From positions 1 to 64,000 of the forward strand of contig CAYGQD010000008.1 of NCBI GenBank assembly GCA_964351855.1: a DNA stretch of 64,000 nt, read 5' to 3'. The position numbers and the translations under genes are program-made. Below are positions 46,017 through 55,500 of the stretch, one piece after another. The notes beneath the pieces were generated by a model. That model worked only from the letters and a program-made list of their open reading frames with translations, had not been told where the DNA came from and searched no databases. The DNA is from JBCDHN01 sp964351855 (GTDB lineage Bacteria; Verrucomicrobiota; Verrucomicrobiia; Verrucomicrobiales; DEV007). The first letter of the stretch is position 1; each line of letters starts with the position of its first letter.

Positions 46017-46457
46017 TCAATTTTTATCCGAATCGTCCAAGTCTTTTGCGCCGCAAAACTGCTCGCGCCACGCCTGCGGGACTCTCAAAGGACGTCCTTT
46101 CGGCATCTGGACGAGAGCGAGCTGCTGCCGACAGGTGACGAGGAGGTCATCATCCGCCGGTCGTTTGACTTCGAAGCTCATCCAGAAGCGGACCTTTTCC
46201 ATCGATTCCAGGTGACCATGAATCTCGATCAGGTCACCCAGTCGACCGGGCTTGCGGTAGTCAATTTCCGTTCGGACCACGACCGGAAACTCCTGGCGCT
46301 CCGCCATTTCCGTCAATTTCATGCCCATGAGACCGGCGAGCCTCGTCCTCGCGGTTTCAATCATCCGGAGATAGGCGATATTATGGATGACGCCGCCGAC
46401 GTCTGTGTCGAAGAACATGACTTCTTCGGTCGTCGTGATTCGGGGAACTTCAGGCAT
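46017..46457 (-). CDS. Acyl-CoA thioesterase, 4HBT/YbgC-like hotdog protein
   Basis: The 146-residue protein has the hotdog fold of the 4-hydroxybenzoyl-CoA thioesterase/YbgC family. MFFDTDVGGVIHNIAYLRMIETAR holds the conserved Asp and the family's N-terminal helix, and PVVVRTEIDYRKPGRLGDLIEI is the central strand pair. It probably hydrolyses an acyl-CoA in the cytoplasm; the substrate cannot be told. I use the ATG at 46457; a TTG at 46505 would add 16 residues. Confidence 0.82.
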   Translation of the reverse strand: MPEVPRITTTEEVMFFDTDVGGVIHNIAYLRMIETARTRLAGLMGMKLTEMAERQEFPVVVRTEIDYRKPGRLGDLIEIHGHLESMEKVRFWMSFEVKRPADDDLLVTCRQQLALVQMPKGRPLRVPQAWREQFCGAKDLDDSDKN

Positions 46458-46626
46458 ATCGGTTGCGGGTTCTCCACCTCTGAATGTGAACCCTGACAAG
46501 GTCAACCAACAGTGCGTTTCTTCGCGAAAGATCGTAAAATCACCGTCGCACCCATTTTATTGGATTTCTAAACTTGCAGGCAAGAAGGGCTCAGGTTAAA
46601 ATTATGGAAATTATAACTTTTAAGAA

Positions 46627-47043
46627 ATGCGCCACTCTACCGACGACTCTTCCGCTTCCCCTTCCAATGCCGATCTTCACGGCGTCATCGCCCAAATCGT
46701 CATTCAAGTGGCTCGGCAAATCGCTACGCTGCGGAAAGAACAATCGACCGGGAGTAAACAGGTTCCTCAGAAAATCCAGCAAACGGCTGCTCGTCTTTCC
46801 CTGGAAATCGACGATCTCGAAATCCAAGCTGCCAATCGTCCCAAATCCGACACCTGCCGAGAGAGCAAGTTGGAACACCAGAAGATGCTCGCCCGGATTC
46901 AGGACCTCCGCCTCTCCTTGCATTCCGAGCTCGCGGTATTGCTCGATCCCCAACCGAAGGCCGTTTCAGGAAAACTGGCGGAGAGCATGGCAGCGCTGAT
47001 TGCGGCAGAAACAACGACGTTTCCCGAGCTATCCCTCAACTAA
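46627..47043 (+). CDS. Small hypothetical protein rich in helix-forming residues
   Basis: A 138-residue, probably all-alpha protein, with no signal, membrane segment or known motif. The region HGVIAQIVIQVARQIATLRKEQ and later Gln/Lys/Glu-rich stretches suggest a coiled coil. It stands alone, 121 bases before a divergent-side neighbour and with an AT-rich upstream region (46596-46620). I do not recognise a family. Confidence 0.5.
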   Translation: MRHSTDDSSASPSNADLHGVIAQIVIQVARQIATLRKEQSTGSKQVPQKIQQTAARLSLEIDDLEIQAANRPKSDTCRESKLEHQKMLARIQDLRLSLHSELAVLLDPQPKAVSGKLAESMAALIAAETTTFPELSLN

Positions 47044-47177
47044 AGGCCCGTTCGCTCAATCCCTCTCCCACCGCCAAAAGAATAGGCAATTTCGATTCGG
47101 AATCGTAAACTTTTAGGCATTGCCAATCCATGGCAGCGTGTGCTTGTTAGGAAACGTATCCTCGCGAGCATCAATCT

Positions 47178-47654
47178 ATGGCAAACTCTATCGGACCACT
47201 CCCGGTCGTCCATCTCAGTATGTTTCTTCTCCGCTGCTTCAGCGGAATCATCTTGATTTATTATCAAGGTTGGACCCAGGTTCAGCTGGGCTGGAACCAC
47301 ATCTGGCGGAATGATCCCTGGCCGATGGTGGCGCATTTCGCGGACTATCCCGTGCCCGTTGCCATCTTTTTCTCGGTCATGATCGCGGTGTTCTTCTTCT
47401 TGAGCCCGCTCCTGTTCGCCTTGGGCTTTTTGACCCGCTTAAACGCACTTTCGATCTTTATCGGGATCATCGTCGCTCTCTCGAACGACCTTCACGACAA
47501 GCTTTCGTCGACCGAACTGACCTCTCAAACGATTCTCTTGTTCCTCCTCATCTCCGTTTTCTTTATTTTTAACGGCGGAGGAATGCTGGCTGCGGATCGC
47601 TTGTTTGATACGCGACGCGGTCGGGCGCGAATGGCCGGAAGCCTTTACTCTTAG
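47178..47654 (+). CDS. DoxX-family membrane protein
   Basis: The 158-residue protein has four hydrophobic segments and the DoxX pattern: an N-terminal LRCFSGIILIYYQG, the central FLSPLLFALGFLTRLNALSIFIGII and the terminal FNGGGMLAADRLFD. DoxX-like proteins occur in quinone-linked redox and envelope systems; the exact role is unknown. It precedes the Nudix gene by 8 bases and is probably cotranscribed. Confidence 0.82.
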   Translation: MANSIGPLPVVHLSMFLLRCFSGIILIYYQGWTQVQLGWNHIWRNDPWPMVAHFADYPVPVAIFFSVMIAVFFFLSPLLFALGFLTRLNALSIFIGIIVALSNDLHDKLSSTELTSQTILLFLLISVFFIFNGGGMLAADRLFDTRRGRARMAGSLYS

Positions 47655-47662
47655 GGTTTTGC

Positions 47663-48208
47663 ATGGATCAGATTCTCTACGAAGGAAAATACCTCAAGCT
47701 TGGTCACGACGAAGGCCAAACCTGGGAATACGTCACTCGCGCGAATGCCAAAGGCGTGGTGGCGGTGCTCGCCGTGACGGACGATCGCAAATTCCTCGTC
47801 GTTGAGCAATATCGCCCACCGATTGGCAAATCCGCGCTCGAACTTCCCGCAGGCCTTGCCGGAGACGATCCCTATAAAGCGGACGAGCCTCTTCTCAGCG
47901 CCGCCAAGCGCGAACTCTACGAGGAGACCGGCTACGAAGCGAAAGAATGGCGCAGCCTCTTCGTGGGCCCGTCTTCCAGCGGAATGAGCGATGAAATGAT
48001 CACCTTTTTCCTGGCGACCGGGCTGACGCGAGTTTCTGAGCGCGAACATCACGGAGTCGGCGGAGAACGGATTAAGCTCCACATCGTTTCCGTTGGTGAA
48101 ACCGTCGATTTTCTCCAGAAGAAGACAGACGAGGGACTGGTCGTGGATTTTAAGATCTACGCGGCGCTCTATGTGGCCCGGCAACATCCACTCTTTCCGG
48201 CGGGATGA
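47663..48208 (+). CDS. Nudix hydrolase, ADP-ribose pyrophosphatase-like
   Basis: The 181-residue protein shows a Nudix box from ELPAGLAGDDPYKA to AAKRELYEETGYEA, with the REL-EE-G residues intact and a short insertion after the first Gly. Its preceding text FLVVEQYRPPIG fits the ADP-ribose pyrophosphatase subgroup. It would hydrolyse nucleotide sugars or ADP-ribose in the cytoplasm. Its stop overlaps the ATG of the following zinc-ribbon gene (ATGA). Confidence 0.86.
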   Translation: MDQILYEGKYLKLGHDEGQTWEYVTRANAKGVVAVLAVTDDRKFLVVEQYRPPIGKSALELPAGLAGDDPYKADEPLLSAAKRELYEETGYEAKEWRSLFVGPSSSGMSDEMITFFLATGLTRVSEREHHGVGGERIKLHIVSVGETVDFLQKKTDEGLVVDFKIYAALYVARQHPLFPAG

Positions 48209-48465
48209 AGTGTCCGGGTTGTGGTCAGGTGCTTTCGCCCAACGCGAAGGGCTGCTCCAAATGTGGAGCGGGTGTCAAATCCTGGAGCCACAACGAAAAC
48301 TATGATGGGTTGGATCTGCCGGAGGGTGAAGACTTTGACTACGAGGAGTTTGTGAAGTCCGAATTCGGGGAATCGAAGATCAAGCCGAAGAACCTCTCCT
48401 GGTTTTGGTGGATCGCCGGAGTTCTCGTCGCAATCGCCTTCGCCCGACTCATTTTCGGCGGCTAA
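48205..48465 (+). CDS. Short zinc-ribbon protein with C-terminal membrane anchor
   Basis: This 86-residue protein starts MKCPGCG and has CSKCG at residues 17-21, a four-cysteine zinc ribbon of the zinc_ribbon_2 kind. An acidic linker (DLPEGEDFDYEEF) follows and a hydrophobic segment (about residues 66-83, FWWIAGVLVAIAFARLIF) ends the protein. It is coupled to the Nudix gene by ATGA overlap. Its stop codon shares CTAA with the convergent gene at 48462, just like the similar protein at 7204-7524. Confidence 0.72.
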   Translation: MKCPGCGQVLSPNAKGCSKCGAGVKSWSHNENYDGLDLPEGEDFDYEEFVKSEFGESKIKPKNLSWFWWIAGVLVAIAFARLIFGG

Positions 48466-51374
48466 CGCAACGAAGAGAGATAGGCGACCAGATCCCGCAG
48501 GTCTTTCCGACTCAAACTCGCCGTCAATCCACTGGGCATGAGCGTACCGATGTCGTCGCGTTTCTGGATTTGGTTCAGCGGAATGGGCTCCACCTTTCCG
48601 CTGACCACGTCACGCAGCCAAAGCACGCCGTCCGCTTCGCGCTCGCGATAGCCGTTGAACGCGCGTCCATCTTTGGTGACCACGGAAACCGAAAAATAGC
48701 CTTCTTTGAGTTGCCGGCCCGGCCAGAGCAAGGCCTCTACCAGAAGATCAACGGGAACACCTGCCCCCACGGTGGTCAGTTCCGGGCCGAGAATGCCGCC
48801 GCTCCCTTCAACCGCGTGACAGGCCACACAACTGAGCAAGGGCGAGTGATAGACGCGCTTCCCATTGACGGGATCGCCGTCCGTTTGCACCTCAGCAACC
48901 AACTCGCGAACGAATGCGGGATCGTGTTCCATCACCCCGATCGGAACTCCCAGCTTCTCATTGATCACCGCCAGAAGTTCTGAATCGTTCCTCCCGAGCC
49001 GGGCCAGCGCCTGAGAAATCCGAGAAGCCGCCGCGTTCTCCAACGGACTCGCCGCGAGATGCTTCGCTAAAACCCGGGAACCTGCATCGCGACTCAAAAA
49101 GGGAGCCAGCAGCGCAGCCGCGCGATCCACCGAGTCAACCGCCTGCAGGAGTCCCGCCGTCAACTCCGCCGCTCGGTTGAGATCAAGCCCCGCCATCGCC
49201 GCAATCGCGACCGTCTGAATTTCCCGATGCGAGCCGTCTTGAGCCGCCGCGTTCAAGGTCGGAACCGCCCCTGAATCCGGAATCCGCGCCACCGCCGTCA
49301 TGGCCGCAATCCGAATCTGCGAGGGCGTCCCTCCATCACCAGCCATTTCCAAGAGTCGCCCCGCCAACGGGCGAACCTTCCACAATCCGGCTAATTCCAC
49401 CGCCGCGGCACGAACGTCTTCATCCACATGCTTCAGAGCCGCCTCCAACTGAAGGCCAACGCTTCCCGCCGGTCGAACCTGGCGAACACGCATCGTTTTC
49501 TGAAGCACCGAGAGCAATTCCAGATCCGTCGGCAGCGCTTCGATCGCGAGCCGCAACTGCTCCGGTCCCCCCACTTGGGCGAGCACGAGAAGCAACTCGC
49601 GCTTCGACTCCGGCGTTGCCGAAGCCAATAGATCCTCCAAGACCCGATTCGCTCCCGACCCGCCATAGGTGCTCACAGCGAAGGCCAACTGCTCGGGATT
49701 CGCAAAGTGCATCCGTCCCTCTCGCAATGCCGGCAACCAGACATCGGCCAACGCGTGCACCGTCTGCGTGAGCGCGTAGTCGATGAACGTATCGCGAGGG
49801 GAATCGAGAGCGAGCAGGGCGTGACTCATGGCTTCAGCCGTTCCGAGATGAGCGGCGGAAACAATCGCTTCGAGTCGAACCCGCGGATGCGCATCAGCGA
49901 CCAAAGCTGACAGCCGCTCGGTTTCCGTCTCCCAGCGCCCAATCATCCGGGCCCCGTAGGCGCGAACCAGAGGCTCGGTGGAATCGAGGCAAAACGTGAT
50001 CCCGCTGGATCGGCCGAGCGACTCCAGAACCTGAACGCCAGCTAGCCCCATCGGATTCGCGGCGAACAGCTTCTCCACCTCAGTCGCGTCTGCGGTATCC
50101 GCCAATTGCCGCTGCGCTTGGTCGCGGACCCAACGCTCCGGCGAATCCAACTGCGCCCAAAGTTCGACCGTGGTCATCTCCGTCAACTTCGGAGCGACTA
50201 CCGGTTCCCTCCCCTTTCGCGTGACGCGCCAGACCCGACCGTGAACACGATCCCGATCCGGATGCCGCAGCGACGCTTGATAATGACCAATGATCGGGTT
50301 GAACCAATCCGCCACGTAAATTCCCCCATCCGGTCCCACTTTGACTTCGACTGGCCGAAAGCTGGTATGCTTGGAAAGGAGCAGCGTCTGGCCCTCGGTT
50401 TTCTGAAATCCAGCGCCATCTTCGATCAACGGAAACGCCGTCACCCGATTCGCAAAATAACCGGCGATGAGCACGTGATCACGCAGTTCCGGGAGGTGGC
50501 TCGATTCGACGACCTCGCACCCCATGCTCTTCCCCGGCGTCGCCGCCACCGTCGCCCGCCGCATCAGCTCCTGATGGTGATTCGTGGGAATAATGCCCGG
50601 CGAAACGTAGCCCAGTTGGGTGTTGTTCGACTTCAGGAACATCGCTCCCCAGCGATCCCACCCCAGCCCCCAGGGATTTTGCGAAGCCATGCTTCCCATG
50701 CAGAACGGCTCCAGCTTCAAATCGCGAATCCGCAGTCGCCAAAATCCGGCCTCTTCCCCACGGACAATGCCCCAAGGAGTTTCCACCCGCGAAAAATTGT
50801 GGAGGCCCTGCGTGAACCAGAGATCGCCTGCTGGCCCCCAGCTCAAGGAGTTGATGTTCTGGTGAGTGTCTCCCGTGCCGAAACCGGTCAAAACCTGCTT
50901 CCGCGTATCCGCTTTTCCATCGCCATCCGCATCGCTCAGAAAAAACAACCCCTCGCCTTCCGCCAGATAGACGCCGCCGTGACCGAGGGCAAATCCCGTC
51001 GGCATGGCAAGACCGTCGGCCCAGATCTCAGTCTTATCCACCCGGCCATCGCCATCCGTGTCTTCCAAAATCAAGAGCTGATCGTTCGGCTTCCCTCCCG
51101 GCTCCACCTGCGCATAGGCCAGCGTGGTCAGAACCCAAAGTCGCCCGGCCGCATCCCAGCGCATTGCAATCGGGTTGGCAATGCCGTCTTCCTCCGACGC
51201 GAAGAGGTTCACGTTATATCCATCCGCCAGTTCGAACTGGGCCAACTGGGCTTCTACCGAATTGTCTGCCGCCCGCTCTGCTACCGAGATCCCCACGCGA
51301 TCCGCCGCTCTCGCGGAAACCACCCAGGCAAGCAATAGCGCTGCGAAATAGACTCGGCTAATCGACCAGTTCAT
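48462..51374 (-). CDS. PVC-type heme-binding CxxCH protein (sorbosone dehydrogenase-like propeller plus HEAT repeats)
   Basis: This 970-residue exported protein begins with a signal peptide (about residues 1-23). Residues 30-420 form a membrane-bound dehydrogenase-type beta-propeller (YNVNLFASEEDGIANPIAMRWDAAGRLWV, GPDGGIYVADWFNPIIGHYQ). HEAT-like Ala/Leu/Arg helices fill residues 420-800, and a C-terminal cytochrome c module carries CVACH (Cys849, Cys852, His853). This architecture is a PVC hallmark; it probably oxidises a sugar-derived substrate in the periplasm, passing electrons to the heme (inference). It overlaps the SGNH-like gene by 17 bases and follows it in the same transcript. Confidence 0.9.
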   Translation of the reverse strand: MNWSISRVYFAALLLAWVVSARAADRVGISVAERAADNSVEAQLAQFELADGYNVNLFASEEDGIANPIAMRWDAAGRLWVLTTLAYAQVEPGGKPNDQLLILEDTDGDGRVDKTEIWADGLAMPTGFALGHGGVYLAEGEGLFFLSDADGDGKADTRKQVLTGFGTGDTHQNINSLSWGPAGDLWFTQGLHNFSRVETPWGIVRGEEAGFWRLRIRDLKLEPFCMGSMASQNPWGLGWDRWGAMFLKSNNTQLGYVSPGIIPTNHHQELMRRATVAATPGKSMGCEVVESSHLPELRDHVLIAGYFANRVTAFPLIEDGAGFQKTEGQTLLLSKHTSFRPVEVKVGPDGGIYVADWFNPIIGHYQASLRHPDRDRVHGRVWRVTRKGREPVVAPKLTEMTTVELWAQLDSPERWVRDQAQRQLADTADATEVEKLFAANPMGLAGVQVLESLGRSSGITFCLDSTEPLVRAYGARMIGRWETETERLSALVADAHPRVRLEAIVSAAHLGTAEAMSHALLALDSPRDTFIDYALTQTVHALADVWLPALREGRMHFANPEQLAFAVSTYGGSGANRVLEDLLASATPESKRELLLVLAQVGGPEQLRLAIEALPTDLELLSVLQKTMRVRQVRPAGSVGLQLEAALKHVDEDVRAAAVELAGLWKVRPLAGRLLEMAGDGGTPSQIRIAAMTAVARIPDSGAVPTLNAAAQDGSHREIQTVAIAAMAGLDLNRAAELTAGLLQAVDSVDRAAALLAPFLSRDAGSRVLAKHLAASPLENAAASRISQALARLGRNDSELLAVINEKLGVPIGVMEHDPAFVRELVAEVQTDGDPVNGKRVYHSPLLSCVACHAVEGSGGILGPELTTVGAGVPVDLLVEALLWPGRQLKEGYFSVSVVTKDGRAFNGYREREADGVLWLRDVVSGKVEPIPLNQIQKRDDIGTLMPSGLTASLSRKDLRDLVAYLSSLR

Positions 51375-52353
51375 GAATTTGCGTTTCGAGTTCAGCGATC
51401 AAGGGCAAGGCCCGCTCAATTTCATAAGGGAACCATCGCTTCTCGCTATCGACGTGATCCCGGCTACTCGGCACATGCTGCCGGTCGCCATAGAGAAAGG
51501 CCCAGTTGGTGGGGCGAAAATACTGATACCAGACCTGATTTTTCCAAGCGACCGCCTCTCGCAACCGCTCATCGACATCCGGCGATGGCTGTTCGGTCAA
51601 TTGCTGAACCAGACGCTCGGCCACAGCCCGTTGTCCCGCATCGTTGAGATGAACACCGTTTTCAGAATAGGGTCGATCCGGCTCAAACTGATACAAATCC
51701 GCGAACATCAGTCCGCGTTCCTCACAGATTTCCACCATCGCCAGGCAATACGCCACCAGCACCCGGTTCCTCTCTTTCGCCAATGCCGCTGCTGGCCCTG
51801 ATTCGAAAAACGGCGTCGGCGTCACCACAATAATCCGCGGCGTGATTTCCGTGAGTCGGTCGAGATATCCCTCGAACGTGGTTCGAAATTTTGGCAGCGC
51901 CTCCATCCCCTCAAGCGATTCCATTTTTCCGAATCGAATCATGACGGTGTCCGGCTTCACCCGTTGGCGAAGATCTGCGGTGCTTCCGGGCTGCTTGTCG
52001 CGGTGCTCCGTTTCGTAGAAATATTGCGGCCGTTGCTGCCGGTCGATGGTATCCGCCTCCCAAGCGAGACTGCGCACCACCAACTGCTTCTCCGGCCAAG
52101 CCGCATGGAGCAGCGCCTCAAAATAACCCGTCCTCTGTTCCTCCACCACATTGGTTCCACCAAGAAGGGCGATCACTTCACCGGTGCGTGGTTCATAGGT
52201 TTCGCCAATCTCCGGGGGCCGCAGAGTAGGTGCTTCCAGGGCTCGAAGTGCACCGAACGCGTCAGCTCCAATCGGCTTGCCTGCCCATCCCACACCTTCG
52301 CAAATCCAAAGAAGGCAAAGCGCCAATCCGGCGGCACGAGAAAGGGATTTCAT
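51358..52353 (-). CDS. Exported SGNH/GDSL-like protein, catalytic residues altered
   Basis: The 331-residue protein has a signal peptide (MKSLSRAAGLALCLLWICEGVGWAG; start at 52353) and an SGNH-type fold. Where block I would have GDS it reads LLGGTNVVE, and the C-terminal DxxH block reads ENGVHLNDAGQ, so the nucleophile Ser is lost and the Asp is replaced. These changes probably characterise the group that pairs with PVC heme proteins, as here (17-base overlap). Whether it still has esterase activity is unclear; a binding or scaffold role is possible. Confidence 0.75.
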   Translation of the reverse strand: MKSLSRAAGLALCLLWICEGVGWAGKPIGADAFGALRALEAPTLRPPEIGETYEPRTGEVIALLGGTNVVEEQRTGYFEALLHAAWPEKQLVVRSLAWEADTIDRQQRPQYFYETEHRDKQPGSTADLRQRVKPDTVMIRFGKMESLEGMEALPKFRTTFEGYLDRLTEITPRIIVVTPTPFFESGPAAALAKERNRVLVAYCLAMVEICEERGLMFADLYQFEPDRPYSENGVHLNDAGQRAVAERLVQQLTEQPSPDVDERLREAVAWKNQVWYQYFRPTNWAFLYGDRQHVPSSRDHVDSEKRWFPYEIERALPLIAELETQIHELVD

Positions 52354-52414
52354 AGGTTGAATCCTATCGTGATCGATCTCGGCATCAAGAACAACCGTCA
52401 CCCAATGCAAAGAC

Positions 52415-52488
52415 CGCGCCTGGCGGGATTCGAACCCACAACCTGCCGATTAGAAGTCGGCTGCTCTATCCGGTTGAGCTACAGGCGC
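52415..52488 (-). tRNA. tRNA-Arg (anticodon TCT)
   Basis: The minus strand folds as a full cloverleaf: acceptor GCGCCTG/CAGGCGC, D arm GCTC/GAGC, anticodon stem GCCGA/TCGGC with loop CTTCTAA (anticodon TCT), and T arm GTGGG/CCCGC with loop TTCGAAT. The discriminator is G (52415) and no CCA is encoded. It reads AGA and probably AGG codons. It lies between the sulfatase-GH2 gene and the SGNH-like gene, both on the same strand. Confidence 0.95.
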
Positions 52489-52558
52489 AGTTCCGGTGAA
52501 TCTGTTGCAGGGAAGCCAGATTTCAAAGCGGATCTTTTCTGAAAGTTACGAGGAAACT

Positions 52559-55500
52559 CTACCGAACGAATCCAGCCGCCTCATGAATCTTGCGAAGCTG
52601 CGTAGCTGGAATCTTCCGGACCTCGCGATCATAAGTAATCAGCCCGTTGATCTCTCCCTCGACGTCGGTGGTCTGCGTGTAAATCCCGGCGGCAATTCCT
52701 TGCTGCCGCAATTCAGCCAACAGCCGGATCGACTCTCGGTAACGCTCCAGCCACTCTTTTTTGTCTTTCGGCAGGCCGCCATAGCCCCAGTTGCGCGTTG
52801 CCGGATTCCAGACGTGCCCTTCGACCGGGAATCCATGACCGCCGAATTCACCAATCACCTTGATGAAATCGTCGAACCGTCCGTCCTCGCCCAACTCAAA
52901 GGGAAAACCGGGATGGGGATACTGATGATGATCGACGATATCTCCGACGGGAAAGAAGTTTCCGCCGCTCGCGACGTTCACCTGACGGCTGGGATCATAC
53001 GCCACCGTCCATTCGCCCACGGACTTCGTCTGGTGCTGGCCCCAGCGCTCGTTGAAAGGCACCCATTGGACGATCGATGGATGATGATCCAGCGTATCGA
53101 TCATGGCTTTCAGTTCGGCCATAAATTGGCGATGCGCGGCTTCCGGCCAAGTCACCGTAGCCGGGTTCGGCTGAAGACGCGTCCAATCCGGATTATCCGC
53201 CATCGCGCTGACTTGATCTTGCCACACCATCATCCCGATTCGATCGCAGTGCGTGTAGTAGCGGCGAGGCTCCACTTTAATATGCTTCCGAATCATATTG
53301 AACCCTGCCGCTTTGAGAAACTCGATATCCGAGAGCATCGCTTCGTCGGAAGGAGGCGTTAAAAGGCCATCTGGCCACCAACCTTGATCAAGCGTACCCC
53401 AAGGAAAGACCGGCTCGCCATTCAGGGTAAAGCGCCAATGCCCATCCGCATCGCGCTCTCGACCAACCTCTCTCAACCCCACATAGGATTCGACGACATC
53501 CTCACCAACCTCGATTCGGAGATCGTAAAGATGGGGCTCCGCAGGCGTCCACAGCTTCGGATCGGGAATCTTTAGCTGAAACGGCGCATTCGCCCGGCCA
53601 CTGGCAGTCGCTACTGGTTTGCCGTCCCAAAACGCGGTCACACTTCCAACCAACAATCCTCCCGAATCGCCTCCCACATTGAGATGAACCGAGACATTTC
53701 CAGCAAGGTCCGCTTCTATCTTGGTGCTCTTCAAATACGATACGGGAACCTCCTCCATCCAAACCGTCTGCCAGATTCCGGACACCGGAGTGTACCAGAT
53801 CCCCTTCGGATTCAGCCGCTGTTTCCCATGAAGCTGATAGCTTCCCGGTGCATCCGTCGCATCCGTAACCTTCAACGTGATGACATTCTCTCCCGACCGA
53901 AGAACCTCCGTCACATCATAGGAAAAGGGCAGATTGCCTCCGACGTGAACTCCGACTTCCTGGCCATTCACCCAGAGAGTCGAATGATAGTCTACCGCTT
54001 CAAAGTTCAACACATACCGCCGATCATCTTGTTGGTTGATCGAAACGGAGCGGCGATACCAAAGCGCCTCGTCCGGCTCCAAACGCCGCTCCACACCGGA
54101 AAGCGGTGCCTCGAGCGCGAAGGGAACGAGGATCGTGCCGTCCCACTGCTTCGGCGGGTTGGCTTCCAGGTCCGTCACCGCATAGTTCCACGGCCCATTG
54201 AGATTCGTCCACGCCTCGCGTTTCAGTGCGGGGCGCGGATACTCCGTCCAGACGTTCTCCGCCGTGACGTCTCGTCCCCAAGCGGTTCGCATCGTGACCT
54301 TGACGGTCTCCGCCGTAACATCGTGACGGAGCACGGTTCCGGTGAAGCGATTCGGAAGTTGATACTTGCCCACCGGATCTTTGAAGTCTTCGCCAAGATA
54401 AAAGCCGATCGCAGGCTGGTTGACCAACAAACCGGGAGATGGCTGACTGGCGACGACCTTGCCATTGACCGATAGGGACAACGTCTCTGCGTCCAGTTTT
54501 GCCACCAAATCGATCTTCCCCTGATAAGTACCTTTGGCGATAATTTCCGTCAGCTTCCCGGCGTTGCGCAGGGAAAAAGCCGGGCGACCTTCGCGAAAAT
54601 GCAGCGCGTAGCCAAACTGCACTCCGCCATGGGATAACACCACACCCCTGGGCTTCTTCGCTTCAACGGTCGCCTGAACCGTGAAAGGCTTACCTTGGAC
54701 GTGAGGAGGATTCGGCAGCGCTACCGGAGCGGGGTTGCTCGCGCCCGTCATTGCTTTTGGATAGACGCGAGCGCGCTGCGCCCAAGTATTCCATTTAGCG
54801 GCCAGCTCAGCCACCATTTCGGGTCGCTGGCTCGCAAGATTTAGGGTTTCGGTACGATCCTTGGCCAGGTTGTAGAGTTCCCATTTCCGAGGATCGACTC
54901 CCCCCGTTGGAGCCACGCCTTTCCCAACCAGCTTCCAATCGCCGTCCCGAGCAAAAGCGTTGTTCTCATGCTCGACGAAGATCGGTTCCTTCCGACGGAG
55001 CGGCTTGGTCTCGAAAGCTGGGCGGAGCGAGACACCGTCCAGCTTGGGAAGCTCATTCCCGTGCATCGTCGCAGGATACTTCGCTCCCGCGACATCGAGA
55101 ATCGTCGGGACGACGTCAATCAGCTGGGCTGGGCTGGTGTACCAGGATGAAGCTGGCGAAATCTTCGCCGGCCAATGGAGAAAGAACGGAGTGGCAGTGC
55201 CGCCCTCATGGGCGAAATGTTTGTAGAGACGGAATGGCGTATTACTGGCATTGGCCCACGCTTCTCCATAACTATTGGCATGTTCCTGATTGCGTTTCTC
55301 GATATCACGGAAATTTCCGCGCCCCAAGATCCCTCCTTCTTGACAGCCTCCATTGTCAGAAAGAAACAGAATCAGAGTGTTCTCATCCATCCCCGAAGTC
55401 TTTAAGAAATCGATCAACTTGCCGATGTTTTGGTCAACTCGATCGATCATCGCCGCATAGATCGCCATCTTCAGATCCATTTCGTCCTGCTTGTCAGGAC

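Noticed and set aside
50106..51338. 410-codon open frame on the + strand inside the PVC heme protein gene
   Set aside because: It lies fully antisense to a gene with signal peptide, propeller and CxxCH motifs, and its own translation has no recognisable motif; it is a by-product of codon bias.
52415..52559. tRNA-Arg as an integration site for a mobile island
   Set aside because: No integrase, no repeat of the tRNA 3' end and no change in base composition nearby.
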